Assembly (NCBI GenBank): GCA_007280915.1
Contig: QYQL01000100.1
Location: forward strand, 1 to 43,131
Reading direction: 5' to 3'
DNA from: Verrucomicrobiaceae bacterium
GTDB taxonomy: Bacteria > Verrucomicrobiota > Verrucomicrobiia > Chthoniobacterales > Terrimicrobiaceae
Length of the DNA stretch: 43,131 nt
Shown here: positions 1-7,614 of the stretch, piece by piece
How positions within the stretch are numbered: position 1 is the first letter of the stretch
How the letters are laid out: every line of letters starts with the position of its first letter
Translations under genes and position numbers: made by a program
The notes under the pieces: generated by a model
Seen by the model: only the letters and a program-made list of their open reading frames with translations
The model's database searches: none
Told to the model about the DNA's origin: nothing

Positions 1-1278
1 GTAGTTGAGGCCGAGGCCGATCACGCCGGCCCAAAACGGCGGCAGCTTGATCCCGACATCCGGCTGTCCGATGACGACCCCGAGGTTCGGCAGGCCGTAG
101 AAGATGATGTAGAGCTGGATGAGGAGCGGGGTGCCGCGGACAACCTCGATGAACACCGTTGCGAACCATCTCAGCGGCCACGGACCGAACACCCGCATGA
201 TCGCAAGCGTGAACCCGACCCCGATGGCGATACACATGCCGACAATCGAAACCTGAAGGGTGAGGATCGTGGCGTCGAGAAGCAGCTTCCAATTCGTCGC
301 GTAGCGCTGCAGGCGGGTCCAAAGCGTCGCCTGCTCCGCGTGCGAGGCAACGAAGGATTTGTATTCGGTGTCGGGAAGGGAGGGCGTCTCGGGCTGCCCG
401 AATGCCCCTGCAATGGTCGCTGTCCAGAGCCCCCACTTCGAGAGGATGTCGCGCATCGTTCCCTTCTCCACCAGCGACTGAAGGGCTTTGTTAACCTCCA
501 TCTGGAGCGCCGTGTTGTCTTTTGCAAATGCCATCCCGTAGGTGATCTGCCCGAACGGCGGGCCGCTGAACTGGAGGTTGGGATTCGGCGCGGCGTAGTA
601 TTTGGCGATCGGGTAGTCGAGCAGGACGCCGAAGATCCGTCCGTTGGCAACATCCTGGTAGGCGTTCACCTCCTGATCGTATGGGCGGACGACCACGCCG
701 GGCGTGGCCTCCAGCATCGTGAGCGCCGCAGTCTGGTCGAGCGTTCCGATCTCCTTTCCGGAGAGCTGGTCGAGCGAGGTGATCGGGGCGGCACCCTTGA
801 GGTCCACGAATTGCTCGAACGTCACGTAATACGGATTCGAAAAAAGAACCTCTCCCGCCTTATCCGGCGTGATCTCGATTCCGCAGATCACCAAGTCATA
901 CATCCCGCGGCCGAGCCCGGCGATCAGGCCGTCCCAGTCGTTCTGGACGAACTCCGGCTTCCGGCCCATCTCCTTGGCGAGCGCCTGGATGATGTCGTAT
1001 TCGAAACCGGTGAGCTCGTTGTCCGCATTGTAGAATCCGTAGGGAGCATTGCTGTCGGTATCGGCCCCCCACCGCAGCACCTCCTGCCCGGCCTGAGCAC
1101 CGGCATTCAACATTACAAAAAGCAGCGCCACTCCCGCCACCAGTCCCCTCCGCGCAGCGGCTCTCCGTTGCCTCGCTCTCTCCCGCTCGTCTCGCCCTTC
1201 GGGCTGCCTCCGGCAGGCTACCCAGCCAGCTCCCGCTGGCATGTGTTCCGCAATCCGCAATACAAATTCCGCAATCAT
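1..1278 (-). CDS. Amino acid ABC transporter, fused substrate-binding protein and permease (partial, runs off left edge)
   Basis: A single frame stays open from the ATG to base 1, at least 426 codons. After a hydrophobic segment (VAGVALLFVMLNAGAQA, about residues 47-63) comes a family 3 solute-binding domain. It opens with LRWGADTDSNAPYGFYN and continues with GFEYDIIQALAKEMG and DWDGLIAGLGRGMYDLVICG. From about residue 326 a permease domain begins (ATILTLQVSIVGMCIAI, then VVRGTPLLIQLYIIFYGLP, the HisM/GlnP signature). Such fusions import polar amino acids with a GlnQ-type ATPase, and that ATPase is encoded just upstream with a 4-base ATGA overlap. The first 45 residues are very Arg-rich and are encoded by repeat-like DNA. 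The true start could therefore be GTG at 1140, preceded by GGAGGGG, but a signal peptide starting there would have no basic residues. The permease C-terminus lies outside the window. Confidence 0.88.
   Translation of the reverse strand, partial: MIAEFVLRIAEHMPAGAGWVACRRQPEGRDERERARQRRAAARRGLVAGVALLFVMLNAGAQAGQEVLRWGADTDSNAPYGFYNADNELTGFEYDIIQALAKEMGRKPEFVQNDWDGLIAGLGRGMYDLVICGIEITPDKAGEVLFSNPYYVTFEQFVDLKGAAPITSLDQLSGKEIGTLDQTAALTMLEATPGVVVRPYDQEVNAYQDVANGRIFGVLLDYPIAKYYAAPNPNLQFSGPPFGQITYGMAFAKDNTALQMEVNKALQSLVEKGTMRDILSKWGLWTATIAGAFGQPETPSLPDTEYKSFVASHAEQATLWTRLQRYATNWKLLLDATILTLQVSIVGMCIAIGVGFTLAIMRVFGPWPLRWFATVFIEVVRGTPLLIQLYIIFYGLPNLGVVIGQPDVGIKLPPFWAGVIGLGLNY
1150..1273. repeat. Hairpin cluster plus TTCCGCA heptamer repeat
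   Basis: Between the ATPase stop and the binding-protein domain lie several short perfect hairpins: CCGC-gca-GCGG at 1150-1160, GCCC-ttc-GGGC at 1194-1204, TGCC-tcc-GGCA at 1205-1215 and GCCAGC-tccc-GCTGGC at 1225-1240. They are followed by TTCCGCA-type heptamers at 1246-1273. The heptamer tract resembles the one upstream of leuD near 42221, and the hairpin style resembles the right end of the window. I read this as a dispersed intergenic repeat that now encodes the start of the neighbouring ORF. Confidence 0.55.
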
Positions 1279-2039
1279 TGAAACCTCCCCAAGAACCTCG
1301 CGGTCCTCTCGTCTTTCGGGTTTTCAAAAATTTCGTCCTCGTCCGAGATCTCGACGATCCGGCCGCCCTCCATGAAAACGATATAGTCGCTCGCGTCGCG
1401 GGCGAAACGCATTTCGTGGGTGACGACGATCTGGGTCATCCCCTCGGCGTCGAGCTGCTTCATCACGGTGAGCACCTCGGCGACGAGTTCGGGATCGAGC
1501 GCGCTGGTCGGCTCGTCGTAGAGCATGACCTGCGGGTTCATCGCCAGCGCCCGCGCGATCGCCGCGCGCTGCTGCTGGCCGCCCGACATCTGCGACGGAT
1601 ACCTGTCCGCAAACGCTTCGAGTCCGACTTTTTCGAGGAGCCGGATCCCGCTGGTGCGGGCCTCGTCCTTCGACATGCCGCGACCGACGGTCGGTGCCAG
1701 CATCGTGTTTTCCAGGATCGTCATGTGCGGGAAAAGATTGAATTGTTGGAAGACCATCCCGACCCGCTGGCGGAGCTCGTGCGCCTTCGCCTCGAGGTCC
1801 TTCGGCGGAGAGTCCTCAAGACCCCGGCAGTCGATCGTCACCCCGGCAATCGAGATCCGCCCCGCATCCGGGATCTCCAGAAAATTCATGCAGCGCAGGA
1901 ACGTGCTCTTGCCGCATCCCGAAGGCCCGATGATGGAGACAAGGTCGCCCTTTTCCACCGCGAGGCTGACCCCTTGCAAAATCGGGGTCTCATCAAAGCT
2001 TTTGTGAAGGTCGTGAACCGAGAGTAGCGGCGACTCCAT
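1275..2039 (-). CDS. glnQ: Polar amino acid ABC transporter ATP-binding protein (GlnQ/HisP type)
   Basis: This 254-residue protein powers the import of polar amino acids through the adjacent permease. It has Walker A (GPSGCGKST), a Q-loop (VFQQFNLFPHMTILEN), the ABC signature (MSGGQQQRAAIARAL), Walker B (VMLYDEPTSALDPE) and the switch histidine (VVTHEM). Length and order match the GlnQ family. I prefer ATG at 2039 (MESPLLSVHDLHKSF) because the family usually begins only a few residues before this strand; a GTG at 2063 would add eight residues. No Shine-Dalgarno tract precedes either start. Its stop overlaps the next gene by 4 bases, so the two are one transcription unit. Substrate specificity cannot be read from the sequence. 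Confidence 0.93.
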   Translation of the reverse strand: MESPLLSVHDLHKSFDETPILQGVSLAVEKGDLVSIIGPSGCGKSTFLRCMNFLEIPDAGRISIAGVTIDCRGLEDSPPKDLEAKAHELRQRVGMVFQQFNLFPHMTILENTMLAPTVGRGMSKDEARTSGIRLLEKVGLEAFADRYPSQMSGGQQQRAAIARALAMNPQVMLYDEPTSALDPELVAEVLTVMKQLDAEGMTQIVVTHEMRFARDASDYIVFMEGGRIVEISDEDEIFENPKDERTARFLGRFQ

Positions 2040-2152
2040 CGCTGCATCTATAGAAAATCCCACGGAAGATGCGAGCCCGCATTTTCATGTGGTGAATATT
2101 TTCGACCGCGCTAGGACGGGCGAAAATCGCCGAAAAATATTTCTGGACATTA

Positions 2153-2166
2153 TTGATCCAAATCAA
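2153..2166. promoter_or_regulatory. Perfect FNR/CRP-family box
   Basis: The 14 bases TTGATCCAAATCAA match the FNR consensus TTGAT-N4-ATCAA exactly. The centre is about 50 bases upstream of the ATG of the small PEP-CTERM gene and about 120 bases upstream of the divergent glnQ start. The spacing suits activation of the PEP-CTERM gene or control of both. Whether this organism has an FNR-type regulator is not visible here. Confidence 0.55.
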
Positions 2167-2192
2167 GTATTCATGCGCCATTCACTTCAACC

Positions 2193-2207
2193 AGTTGCGT
2201 AACAACT
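2193..2207. promoter_or_regulatory. Short hairpin two bases before a start codon
   Basis: AGTTG-CGTAA-CAACT is a perfect 5-base-pair stem that ends two bases before the ATG at 2210. It lies where a ribosome would land and there is no Shine-Dalgarno tract. It could be an mRNA structure or a dyad operator; a short stem like this can also occur by chance. Confidence 0.3.
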
Positions 2208-2209
2208 CC

Positions 2210-2821
2210 ATGAAAACCACAAAAATTCTTCTCTCGATTGCTGGCGCGGTGGCGCTTGCGACAAGCGCCCATGCGGACCTGATCGACATCCAAGCGCAAT
2301 GGTCGGGCGCATCTTTCGGCAATGGCGCTTCGGCGACGGCGCTTTTCACTCTCGACACATCGGCTTTGAATAACCCGGGCTTCTCGAGTTTCAACGCAGC
2401 CAGCTTTCCGAGCACCTTCCAGAATTTTCAGCTGACCGTCGCGGGTGCATCCGCTGGAAACGGGGCCTTCACCGGCGCGGACTTCAGCGTTATTTTCCTC
2501 AACACAGCGATGGGAACGCTCGATTTCCACTCGGAGCTCATCGGTCAGTCCACTCCCGGCGGCGCCTGGGGACCGGGAGCCTTCCCTACCACGGTGGGTG
2601 ATTTCAACTTATTTTCAACTGGTTTGAATATTCTGACACCCTCTGGATCGTCGATTTTTTCCCTTCTTACGGGCGGTGGTGAATTCATCCTGCTGACCTC
2701 TTTTGCACCCGCGAGCCCGTCGGCGGTTGTCGCCGTTCCTGAAACGAGCACATGGGTCATGGGCTTCCTCGCATTGGGAGCCGTTGTTTTTATGGTTCGC
2801 CGCCAGGCGCTTCGCGACTGA
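2210..2821 (+). CDS. Small PEP-CTERM sorting-domain protein
   Basis: A secreted protein of 203 residues. The N-terminus MKTTKILLSIAGAVALATSAHA is a classical signal peptide cleaved after AHA. The body is rich in Ala, Ser, Phe and Asn and I do not recognise its fold. The C-terminus carries the exosortase signal VPETSTWVMGFLALGAVVFM followed by basic residues (VRRQALRD), the tripartite PEP-CTERM pattern. Such proteins are exported, recognised by an exosortase/EpsH-like enzyme and placed in the envelope or extracellular matrix. The frame extends 19 codons upstream, but only the internal ATG gives a proper signal peptide. It stands alone behind an FNR-type box and converges on tonB with 28 bases between them. 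Confidence 0.8.
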   Translation: MKTTKILLSIAGAVALATSAHADLIDIQAQWSGASFGNGASATALFTLDTSALNNPGFSSFNAASFPSTFQNFQLTVAGASAGNGAFTGADFSVIFLNTAMGTLDFHSELIGQSTPGGAWGPGAFPTTVGDFNLFSTGLNILTPSGSSIFSLLTGGGEFILLTSFAPASPSAVVAVPETSTWVMGFLALGAVVFMVRRQALRD

Positions 2822-2849
2822 TCGCCGACAGATCAATTTCGCGTGGAGT

Positions 2850-3836
2850 TTACTCCAACTCGAAGTTGATGTTGATCGTATAGGCACCGCCGGATGCGAG
2901 TCCGGCCGGCGGAGGATCGATCTGCGAGACCTTTTTTGCGGCCGCCAGGACGGATTCGTCCATCAGCGGGTTTCCGCTCGGCTTGACAATTTCCGCGCTG
3001 GAAATTTTCCCGTCTTTCTCGATGCGGATTTTGACCGTGCAGACGAACGATTTTGACTGGTCAAAAATCGAGGTCGGCTGCTCCCACTGGCTGTAGAACC
3101 TGTCGTGGATGAGTTCGTGATACCACCCGAACTGAGAGGAATCGCCACCCGCGCCGGCTTTCGAGGATGTGCCGGAGCCTTTTTCCGCTGTGCCGGAACC
3201 GTGTTCTTCGGATTTTCCGGTGGTTTTGCCGGTTGAATCCGTGGACTTGGACGAGCTCCCGGGGGACGCCGATGCCTTCGGGGAAGCCCCGGGCGACGCC
3301 TTCGGTGAGGCTTTCGGCGAGGCTTTGGGGGAGGGATTCGGAGAAGCCGACGGCTTGGGCGATGGTTTCGGGCTTGGTTTCGGACTCAGCTTGGGTGTTG
3401 CGCTCGGCTTCGGCGTGGGTTTTGGCGTTGGCTTCGGAGTCGCGCTCGGTTTCGGAGTGGGCTTGGGAGTTGGGGTGGGTGTCGGTGTTGGGCTTGGTGT
3501 TGGGGTGGGAGTGGCGAGAGGGATCTCCTCCGGATTCGGTGTTGCCTCGGGAGTCGGAAGCGGGGTGGGTTCAGGAACCGGCTCGGGCGTTGGTTCAGGG
3601 GTTGGCTCCGGAGTGGGCAATGGCGTCGGTTCCGGAGTTGGCACGGGAGTCGGCTCAGGCTCGACTTCGGGCTCCATTCCGCCGGACGGCGCAGAAAACG
3701 CGCCGGGGTTCATCCAGACAACCTCACCAGCCGGCTTTTTGACCGGACGGTTCGTGAAGTAGAAAAATGCGCCGATGGCCAGGACATGGATGGCGGCCAC
3801 CACAATGAGATTCCGCCGGAATCGCGGGTCGTCCAT
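2850..3836 (-). CDS. tonB: Energy transducer TonB with long Pro-rich linker
   Basis: TonB spans the periplasm and passes proton-motive force from ExbBD to outer-membrane receptors. The protein has 328 residues: one N-terminal membrane segment (LIVVAAIHVLAIGAFFYF), then about 150 residues of Pro-rich repeats (EPTPVPTPEPTPLP, later KPSPKPSPKPSASP and SPKASPKASP), a Ser/Gly/Thr-rich stretch, and a C-terminal TonB domain (about residues 238-328). That domain includes CTVKIRIEKDGKISSAEIVK, SGNPLMDESVLAAAKKV and TININFELE. The linker is longer than in typical TonB and could reach across a wide periplasm. It is the third gene of exbB-exbD-tonB, one base after the exbD stop. The repetitive linker is also a low-complexity DNA tract. 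Confidence 0.9.
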   Translation of the reverse strand: MDDPRFRRNLIVVAAIHVLAIGAFFYFTNRPVKKPAGEVVWMNPGAFSAPSGGMEPEVEPEPTPVPTPEPTPLPTPEPTPEPTPEPVPEPTPLPTPEATPNPEEIPLATPTPTPSPTPTPTPTPKPTPKPSATPKPTPKPTPKPSATPKLSPKPSPKPSPKPSASPNPSPKASPKASPKASPGASPKASASPGSSSKSTDSTGKTTGKSEEHGSGTAEKGSGTSSKAGAGGDSSQFGWYHELIHDRFYSQWEQPTSIFDQSKSFVCTVKIRIEKDGKISSAEIVKPSGNPLMDESVLAAAKKVSQIDPPPAGLASGGAYTININFELE

Positions 3837-3837
3837 C

Positions 3838-4263
3838 TCAGGGCTTGGTTGGATCCTCGGGGTGAGTCATCACGCCGACCTTCGTGATGCCGACGCGCTG
3901 GAGGATGTCCATCACGGAAACAAACTTCTGCACCGCGAGGTCCTTGTCCGGTCGCACGACGACGGCTGTGGCGGCATTCTGTGCATGGAGCGCCCCCAGC
4001 CGAGCCTCCAGATCGTCGGCGGTCACCACCTCGTTGTTCAGCTTCATGGTGTCGTTTTTGTCGATCGCGATCGTGACGACTTCGGACGGGTTGACACTCG
4101 TCTTCGCGGTCGAGCTCGTGGGAACGACCAGATCCAGACTGTTCTCAATGAGCGGGGTGGTGATCATGAAGATGATCAGCAACACGAACGCAAGGTCGAG
4201 CAGCGGTGTGACGTTCAGCTCGGTGAGCGACTGCAGGCCTTGTTTCGAGGAGTAGCGGCGCAT
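3838..4263 (-). CDS. exbD: Biopolymer transport protein ExbD/TolR
   Basis: A 141-residue protein with one membrane helix (LNVTPLLDLAFVLLIIFMIT) that contains the conserved Asp of the ExbD/TolR proton path (PLLDLAFVLLI). It is followed by a periplasmic domain (VVTIAIDKNDTMKLNNEVV; AVVVRPDKDLAVQKFVSVMD). It forms the motor with ExbB and drives TonB. The gene lies 4 bases after exbB and one base before tonB, so all three should be co-transcribed. ExbD and TolR cannot be told apart by sequence alone, but tonB next door favours ExbD. Confidence 0.92.
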   Translation of the reverse strand: MRRYSSKQGLQSLTELNVTPLLDLAFVLLIIFMITTPLIENSLDLVVPTSSTAKTSVNPSEVVTIAIDKNDTMKLNNEVVTADDLEARLGALHAQNAATAVVVRPDKDLAVQKFVSVMDILQRVGITKVGVMTHPEDPTKP

Positions 4264-4267
4264 CGGA

Positions 4268-5008
4268 TCAGTGCAGAGAGCGGCGGGAATCCCGGACCCC
4301 GTGTTCGACGTAGCGGTGCTCGATTTCCGAGGAAAGCTCGGTGGCGAAGTTGTCTGCCTGCACGATCACCGAGCGCACGCTGGTCACCAGAAAGTTGTAT
4401 CCGAACATCGCCGGGATCGCGACGAGCAGTCCGGTGACGGTCGTGATGAGCGCTCCCGATACGCCCGGAGCCATGGCTGCCAGGTTCGCCGTTCCCGCCG
4501 CTGCGATTCCCGAGAACGCATCCATCACACCCCATACCGTCCCCAGAAGCCCGAGGAACGGGCCTCCGCTCACGGCGGTCGAAAGGATGATCATCTGCGA
4601 TTCTAGCTTCAGTCCGGATTCACCGACCGCGCGCTCCATCGCGGCCTGGACGGATCGCATCTGGGCGGGGCTGATTTTTTCTGCGCCGTCGAGGCGCGCA
4701 CGGAATGTCTCATCCACCTCGGTCGAGCCGAGCATCTGGAAGCAAAGCTCGGCGGTTCCCGCCTCGTAGATGGCGAAAAGCGGGGAGCCGTCAAAACGGA
4801 CGCCCTGCTCGTAGATCCGGAGCGGCGCACGATCTCGGTGGAACAGCGCGGAAAACCGCTCGTTCTGCTTCCGGGCAAAGTGCAGGTAGCGGAACTTCGT
4901 GACCATCACCGCCCAGCTGAAAATCGAGGCAAGGAACAGCGTGAGGAGGACAAGCTTCCCCTCCAGCGTGCTCTCGACAAACGCGTAAACAATGCCGGTC
5001 GCGATCAT
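4268..5008 (-). CDS. exbB: MotA/TolQ/ExbB proton channel family protein
   Basis: A 246-residue inner-membrane protein that forms the proton-conducting ring around ExbD. Three membrane segments are visible: LVLLTLFLASIFSWAVMV near the N-terminus, then a cytoplasmic domain, then ILSTAVSGGPFLGLLGTVWG and APGVSGALITTVTGLLVAIP. GPFLGLLGTVWGVMDAF and ALITTVTGLLVAIPA are the family signature. I chose the ATG at 5008 (MIATGIVYAF) because the 15 codons upstream read as a hydrophilic, basic extension. It heads the exbB-exbD-tonB unit and is divergent from the LolA-like gene across about 117 bases that should hold both promoters. Confidence 0.9.
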   Translation of the reverse strand: MIATGIVYAFVESTLEGKLVLLTLFLASIFSWAVMVTKFRYLHFARKQNERFSALFHRDRAPLRIYEQGVRFDGSPLFAIYEAGTAELCFQMLGSTEVDETFRARLDGAEKISPAQMRSVQAAMERAVGESGLKLESQMIILSTAVSGGPFLGLLGTVWGVMDAFSGIAAAGTANLAAMAPGVSGALITTVTGLLVAIPAMFGYNFLVTSVRSVIVQADNFATELSSEIEHRYVEHGVRDSRRSLH

Positions 5009-5125
5009 GCGCGGCGCTTTCTTCGGCCGTTGATTTCCATGAGCTGGGACCATAAACGACCCGAGGCCCGTGAGAAATGCAAAACTTTTTGCTCTTGGAT
5101 GGGATCGGGGGTATTGAGGGCGCGC

Positions 5126-5944
5126 ATGTATCGTCTCACCGCCTGCCTCCTCCTCGCCGCATCACTCTCCGCGCCAGCCCAGTCCACCCCTCCCCGCGAC
5201 AACCCCTATGATGTCATCGGAAAAATTTTCCAGCCTCTCTGGGGGGTGCTGCTGGCCGATACAAAAAGCCCGAACCGTGCCGCGACGCTCTCGATCGAAC
5301 TGGCGGAGGTCTCCGGACGCCTGCCCGCCAGCATGAAGGGGGCAACCCTGAAGGCGGCGGTCCAGTTTCCCGACAAGGTCATGCTTCAGGCCCCTGTGCT
5401 GGGAGAGCAGTTCACCGTCTGCCGGAACGGGGACGAGGTCTGGGCGATGCCGGGAAGCAAAGTCGAGTTTCTGATCTCACAGTTCAAGGTGAAGCCGAAA
5501 CCCAACCAACAGAAACTCAGCACGCCGATTTTTGTGCCCGTGTCCGCGCAGCAGGCCATTTTCCTCCCGGCCCTCTTCTCGATTGCCCGATCGGATGTCG
5601 CGGAGGTCGAGTCTCTCAACGGCGAGGACTGCCGGGTCCTCACCGCAGGGCTCATGCCCGAGCTGGCGAAAGCGACAAAAGCGGAAGACTTCCAGGGGAG
5701 GATCTGGGTTGCGCCCGGCTACATCCCGCGCCGCATCGAGATCATTCGCAAAGATTTCACCGCGGTCTTCGACATCAAAGATCTGCGCTACGTTCCCGCC
5801 CTCCCCGCCGCAACCTGGCAGCCTCCAGCCGGAGCGACCGACATCTACCACACGACCCCCGCCATGCTGGAGAGCCTTCTCTACATCATGATGAACTCGC
5901 TCAAGGCCCGCGAGGCCGACGCCCCCTGGCTCCACGCGAAGTAG
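5126..5944 (+). CDS. Periplasmic protein, LolA/LppX-like fold (tentative)
   Basis: A 272-residue exported protein. It starts with a signal peptide (MYRLTACLLLAASLSAPAQS). The body alternates beta strands that cradle a ligand in LolA-like outer-membrane lipoprotein-sorting proteins: LKAAVQFPDKVMLQAPVLG, FTVCRNGDEVWAMPGSK, FQGRIWVAPGYIPRRIEI and FTAVFDIKDLRYVPALPAA. The family assignment rests on this pattern, not on a diagnostic motif. The open frame extends far upstream, but ATG 5126 is the only start giving a signal peptide. It is divergent from exbB and 39 bases upstream of a TPR protein gene, probably its partner in an operon. A lipid- or lipoprotein-carrying role is possible. Confidence 0.55.
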   Translation: MYRLTACLLLAASLSAPAQSTPPRDNPYDVIGKIFQPLWGVLLADTKSPNRAATLSIELAEVSGRLPASMKGATLKAAVQFPDKVMLQAPVLGEQFTVCRNGDEVWAMPGSKVEFLISQFKVKPKPNQQKLSTPIFVPVSAQQAIFLPALFSIARSDVAEVESLNGEDCRVLTAGLMPELAKATKAEDFQGRIWVAPGYIPRRIEIIRKDFTAVFDIKDLRYVPALPAATWQPPAGATDIYHTTPAMLESLLYIMMNSLKAREADAPWLHAK

Positions 5945-5983
5945 CTGATGCGCCCAATCAGATGTGGTAGTAGACTTCCATTC

Positions 5984-6874
5984 ATGAGCCGTTTCCGTTC
6001 ATTCGTTTTGCTGAGCGTGGTTTCTGGGAACTGTTTGGCTGGATTCACCGATGATCTCAATGCCGCCAAGCAAAATGGGCCACAAGCCGTCGCACAGGTT
6101 CAGAAGACCTATTCACAGTCAGAATCGGCAAATCCCGATTTCTATATCAAACTCGCTAATTACTGGTTCAAGCTGAGCCAAGAGGTGTCGATTTCCACAA
6201 GGCCTGCTAAGAAATCGGATATTGTCGTAGCAGACCAAACCACTGGCAAAGAGGTTGGGAGCATCAGTCGTCAGGGGTTGATTGACCCAAAACTCGCAGA
6301 GAAAGCTCCAGCACTTCTCTCAGAAGCCGCGAAGAAGTTTCCAAACCGAATCGATATCGCGCTGGGCTTGTCCTACTGCTTTCGCGAAGAAAACCGTCTC
6401 CCTGAAGCCGCAGAAGTGATGCTCGGATTGATTGATGCGTATCGCAAAGCTCCTGATTCCTTCATCGACAAAGAGGAGAAACCTCTCTCCGGGCAGGAAG
6501 CCGCCAAGAGCATCGACAATGCCGCATACGACACCGCGGTGGAATTATACGAATCAAAGGAGTTCTCAGAGCGGACTGAAAAACTGGGGCTGGCAATGGC
6601 TGATGCTTTCCCGAAGGATCCCCGTCCACCCAACATAATTGGCGCCCTGGCTATCCGCGCCAACGATTTCAAGTGTGCGATCACATGGCTTGAAAAAGCC
6701 CATGCAATTGATTCCTCCGATTCCCTGGTGTCAGTGAATCTGGCGAATCAGTATCTGAATCTTGGGAAAAAAAGGAAAGCAGCGGCGATTGCGAACAGTA
6801 TCTTGGATTCAACTGACGAAGCCGCGAAGGAGTATCAGAAGGATGCCAAGGAGATCCTTGAGAATGCCAAATAA
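5984..6874 (+). CDS. Exported TPR-repeat protein
   Basis: A 296-residue protein with a signal peptide (MSRFRSFVLLSVVSGNCLAG). It then has helical pairs typical of tetratricopeptide repeats: NPDFYIKLANYWFKLSQE near the N-terminus, NRIDIALGLSYCFREENRLP in the middle, and the C-terminal pair FKCAITWLEKAHAIDSSDSL and VSVNLANQYLNLGKKRKAAA. TPRs are protein-binding scaffolds and the partner is unknown. The gene is visibly less GC-rich than its neighbours (runs such as aaatgggcc and tgggaaaaaaaggaaagc), which may mean later acquisition. It follows the LolA-like gene by 39 bases and converges on a toxin-antitoxin pair. Confidence 0.72.
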   Translation: MSRFRSFVLLSVVSGNCLAGFTDDLNAAKQNGPQAVAQVQKTYSQSESANPDFYIKLANYWFKLSQEVSISTRPAKKSDIVVADQTTGKEVGSISRQGLIDPKLAEKAPALLSEAAKKFPNRIDIALGLSYCFREENRLPEAAEVMLGLIDAYRKAPDSFIDKEEKPLSGQEAAKSIDNAAYDTAVELYESKEFSERTEKLGLAMADAFPKDPRPPNIIGALAIRANDFKCAITWLEKAHAIDSSDSLVSVNLANQYLNLGKKRKAAAIANSILDSTDEAAKEYQKDAKEILENAK

Positions 6875-6892
6875 TCAGAAGTCACGGCTTTT

Positions 6893-7228
6893 TCATTTTT
6901 CAAGGATAAGGAGTGACGCGATCTCATCGGTGAGAAACGCCGCGATTTCGTTCGTATTGTCGAGAAGCAGAGAAATGATGATTTCGGTGGGGCAGTTGCC
7001 GATTTTGAGGAAAATGACCTTCGGAGGGAACCCCCGCAGCAGACTCATCTGATAAAAGTCCCAATCCTTGGAGAGAATCGCAAAACCGTTTTCGCGGGCG
7101 AACTGCCAGACGATCTCATCCGGCTGGCGCAGGAGTTGGCATCCCTTGACATGCCGGGAGCCGGGAAACACCTCTTCTATGCGGGCGGGAATGCGATCCG
7201 AGAGATTTTCGTCCAGAAGCAGCTTCAT
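6893..7228 (-). CDS. DUF5615 family PIN-like toxin
   Basis: A protein of 111 residues with the PIN-like pattern of DUF5615: MKLLLDENLSDRIPARI at the start (first acidic pair D7/E8), FPGSRHVKG, FARENGFAILSKDWDFYQM (central Asp pair), GFPPKVIFLKIGNCPTEII and a helical end. This family is a predicted nuclease toxin that occurs with DUF433 antitoxins. The start ATG overlaps the antitoxin stop by 4 bases (ATGA), the usual order of antitoxin first. RNase activity is inferred from the fold. Confidence 0.85.
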   Translation of the reverse strand: MKLLLDENLSDRIPARIEEVFPGSRHVKGCQLLRQPDEIVWQFARENGFAILSKDWDFYQMSLLRGFPPKVIFLKIGNCPTEIIISLLLDNTNEIAAFLTDEIASLLILEK

Positions 7229-7449
7229 GCATGGACGGCCATCAGGTGGTCTTCGCGGGCGGCGGCAAAGGCGAGGCAGGCACGGATGTCGTCACGGGTG
7301 AGTTCGGAGAAATCCGCGAGAATCTCCTCCTCCGACATGCCGGAGGCAAGGTAGGAAAGAACGTCCGAAACGGTGATTCGCATCCCCCGGATGCAAGGTT
7401 TTCCGCTCCGTTTTCCCGGTTCGATAGTGATAATGTCCGAGTAGCTCAT
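7225..7449 (-). CDS. DUF433 domain antitoxin
   Basis: A 74-residue protein with the DUF433 signature: ITIEPGKRSGKPCIRGMRIT, SDVLSYLASGMSEEEILADF and LTRDDIRACLAFAAARE. These form a winged-helix-like DNA-binding module. It is the upstream partner of the DUF5615 toxin and probably both neutralises it and represses the operon. The ends of the pair are not flanked by obvious repeats. Confidence 0.88.
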   Translation of the reverse strand: MSYSDIITIEPGKRSGKPCIRGMRITVSDVLSYLASGMSEEEILADFSELTRDDIRACLAFAAAREDHLMAVHA

Positions 7450-7580
7450 ACGGAGAATCTACCAGAATTCCGGCGCGTTAGCGAGGGCGGAGTTTCAGAG
7501 ACCGTCGAACCGAAAAATACTCGCACCGGGCCTTTTGCCGCCGCTTGCGAGCTGTCCCGCCCGACCACTTCTCCTTGCTT

Positions 7581-7614
7581 CCTCCGCAGCAAAATTTCCT
7601 CCGTAGCAAAATCC
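7581..7614. repeat. Two 17-base tandem units
   Basis: CCTCCGCAGCAAAATTT at 7581-7597 is followed directly by CCTCCGTAGCAAAATCC at 7598-7614. The second copy reaches the stop codon of the FlgD-fold gene. The rest of 7450-7613 contains no frame I can support, and it may be degenerate repeat sequence. Confidence 0.5.

Noticed and set aside
340-1281. Long plus-strand open frame of 313 codons
   Set aside because: It is antisense to the binding protein/permease gene, whose minus-strand translation shows clear family motifs. Its own product has no recognisable domain and is rich in His and Arg.
3260-3680. Tandem repeats considered as a CRISPR array
   Set aside because: The units are 6-18 bases with no unique spacers and encode the TonB linker.
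3167-3762. Plus-strand frames across the TonB linker
   Set aside because: They are complements of Pro-rich repeats and give Gly/Val or Trp/Ser low-complexity products.
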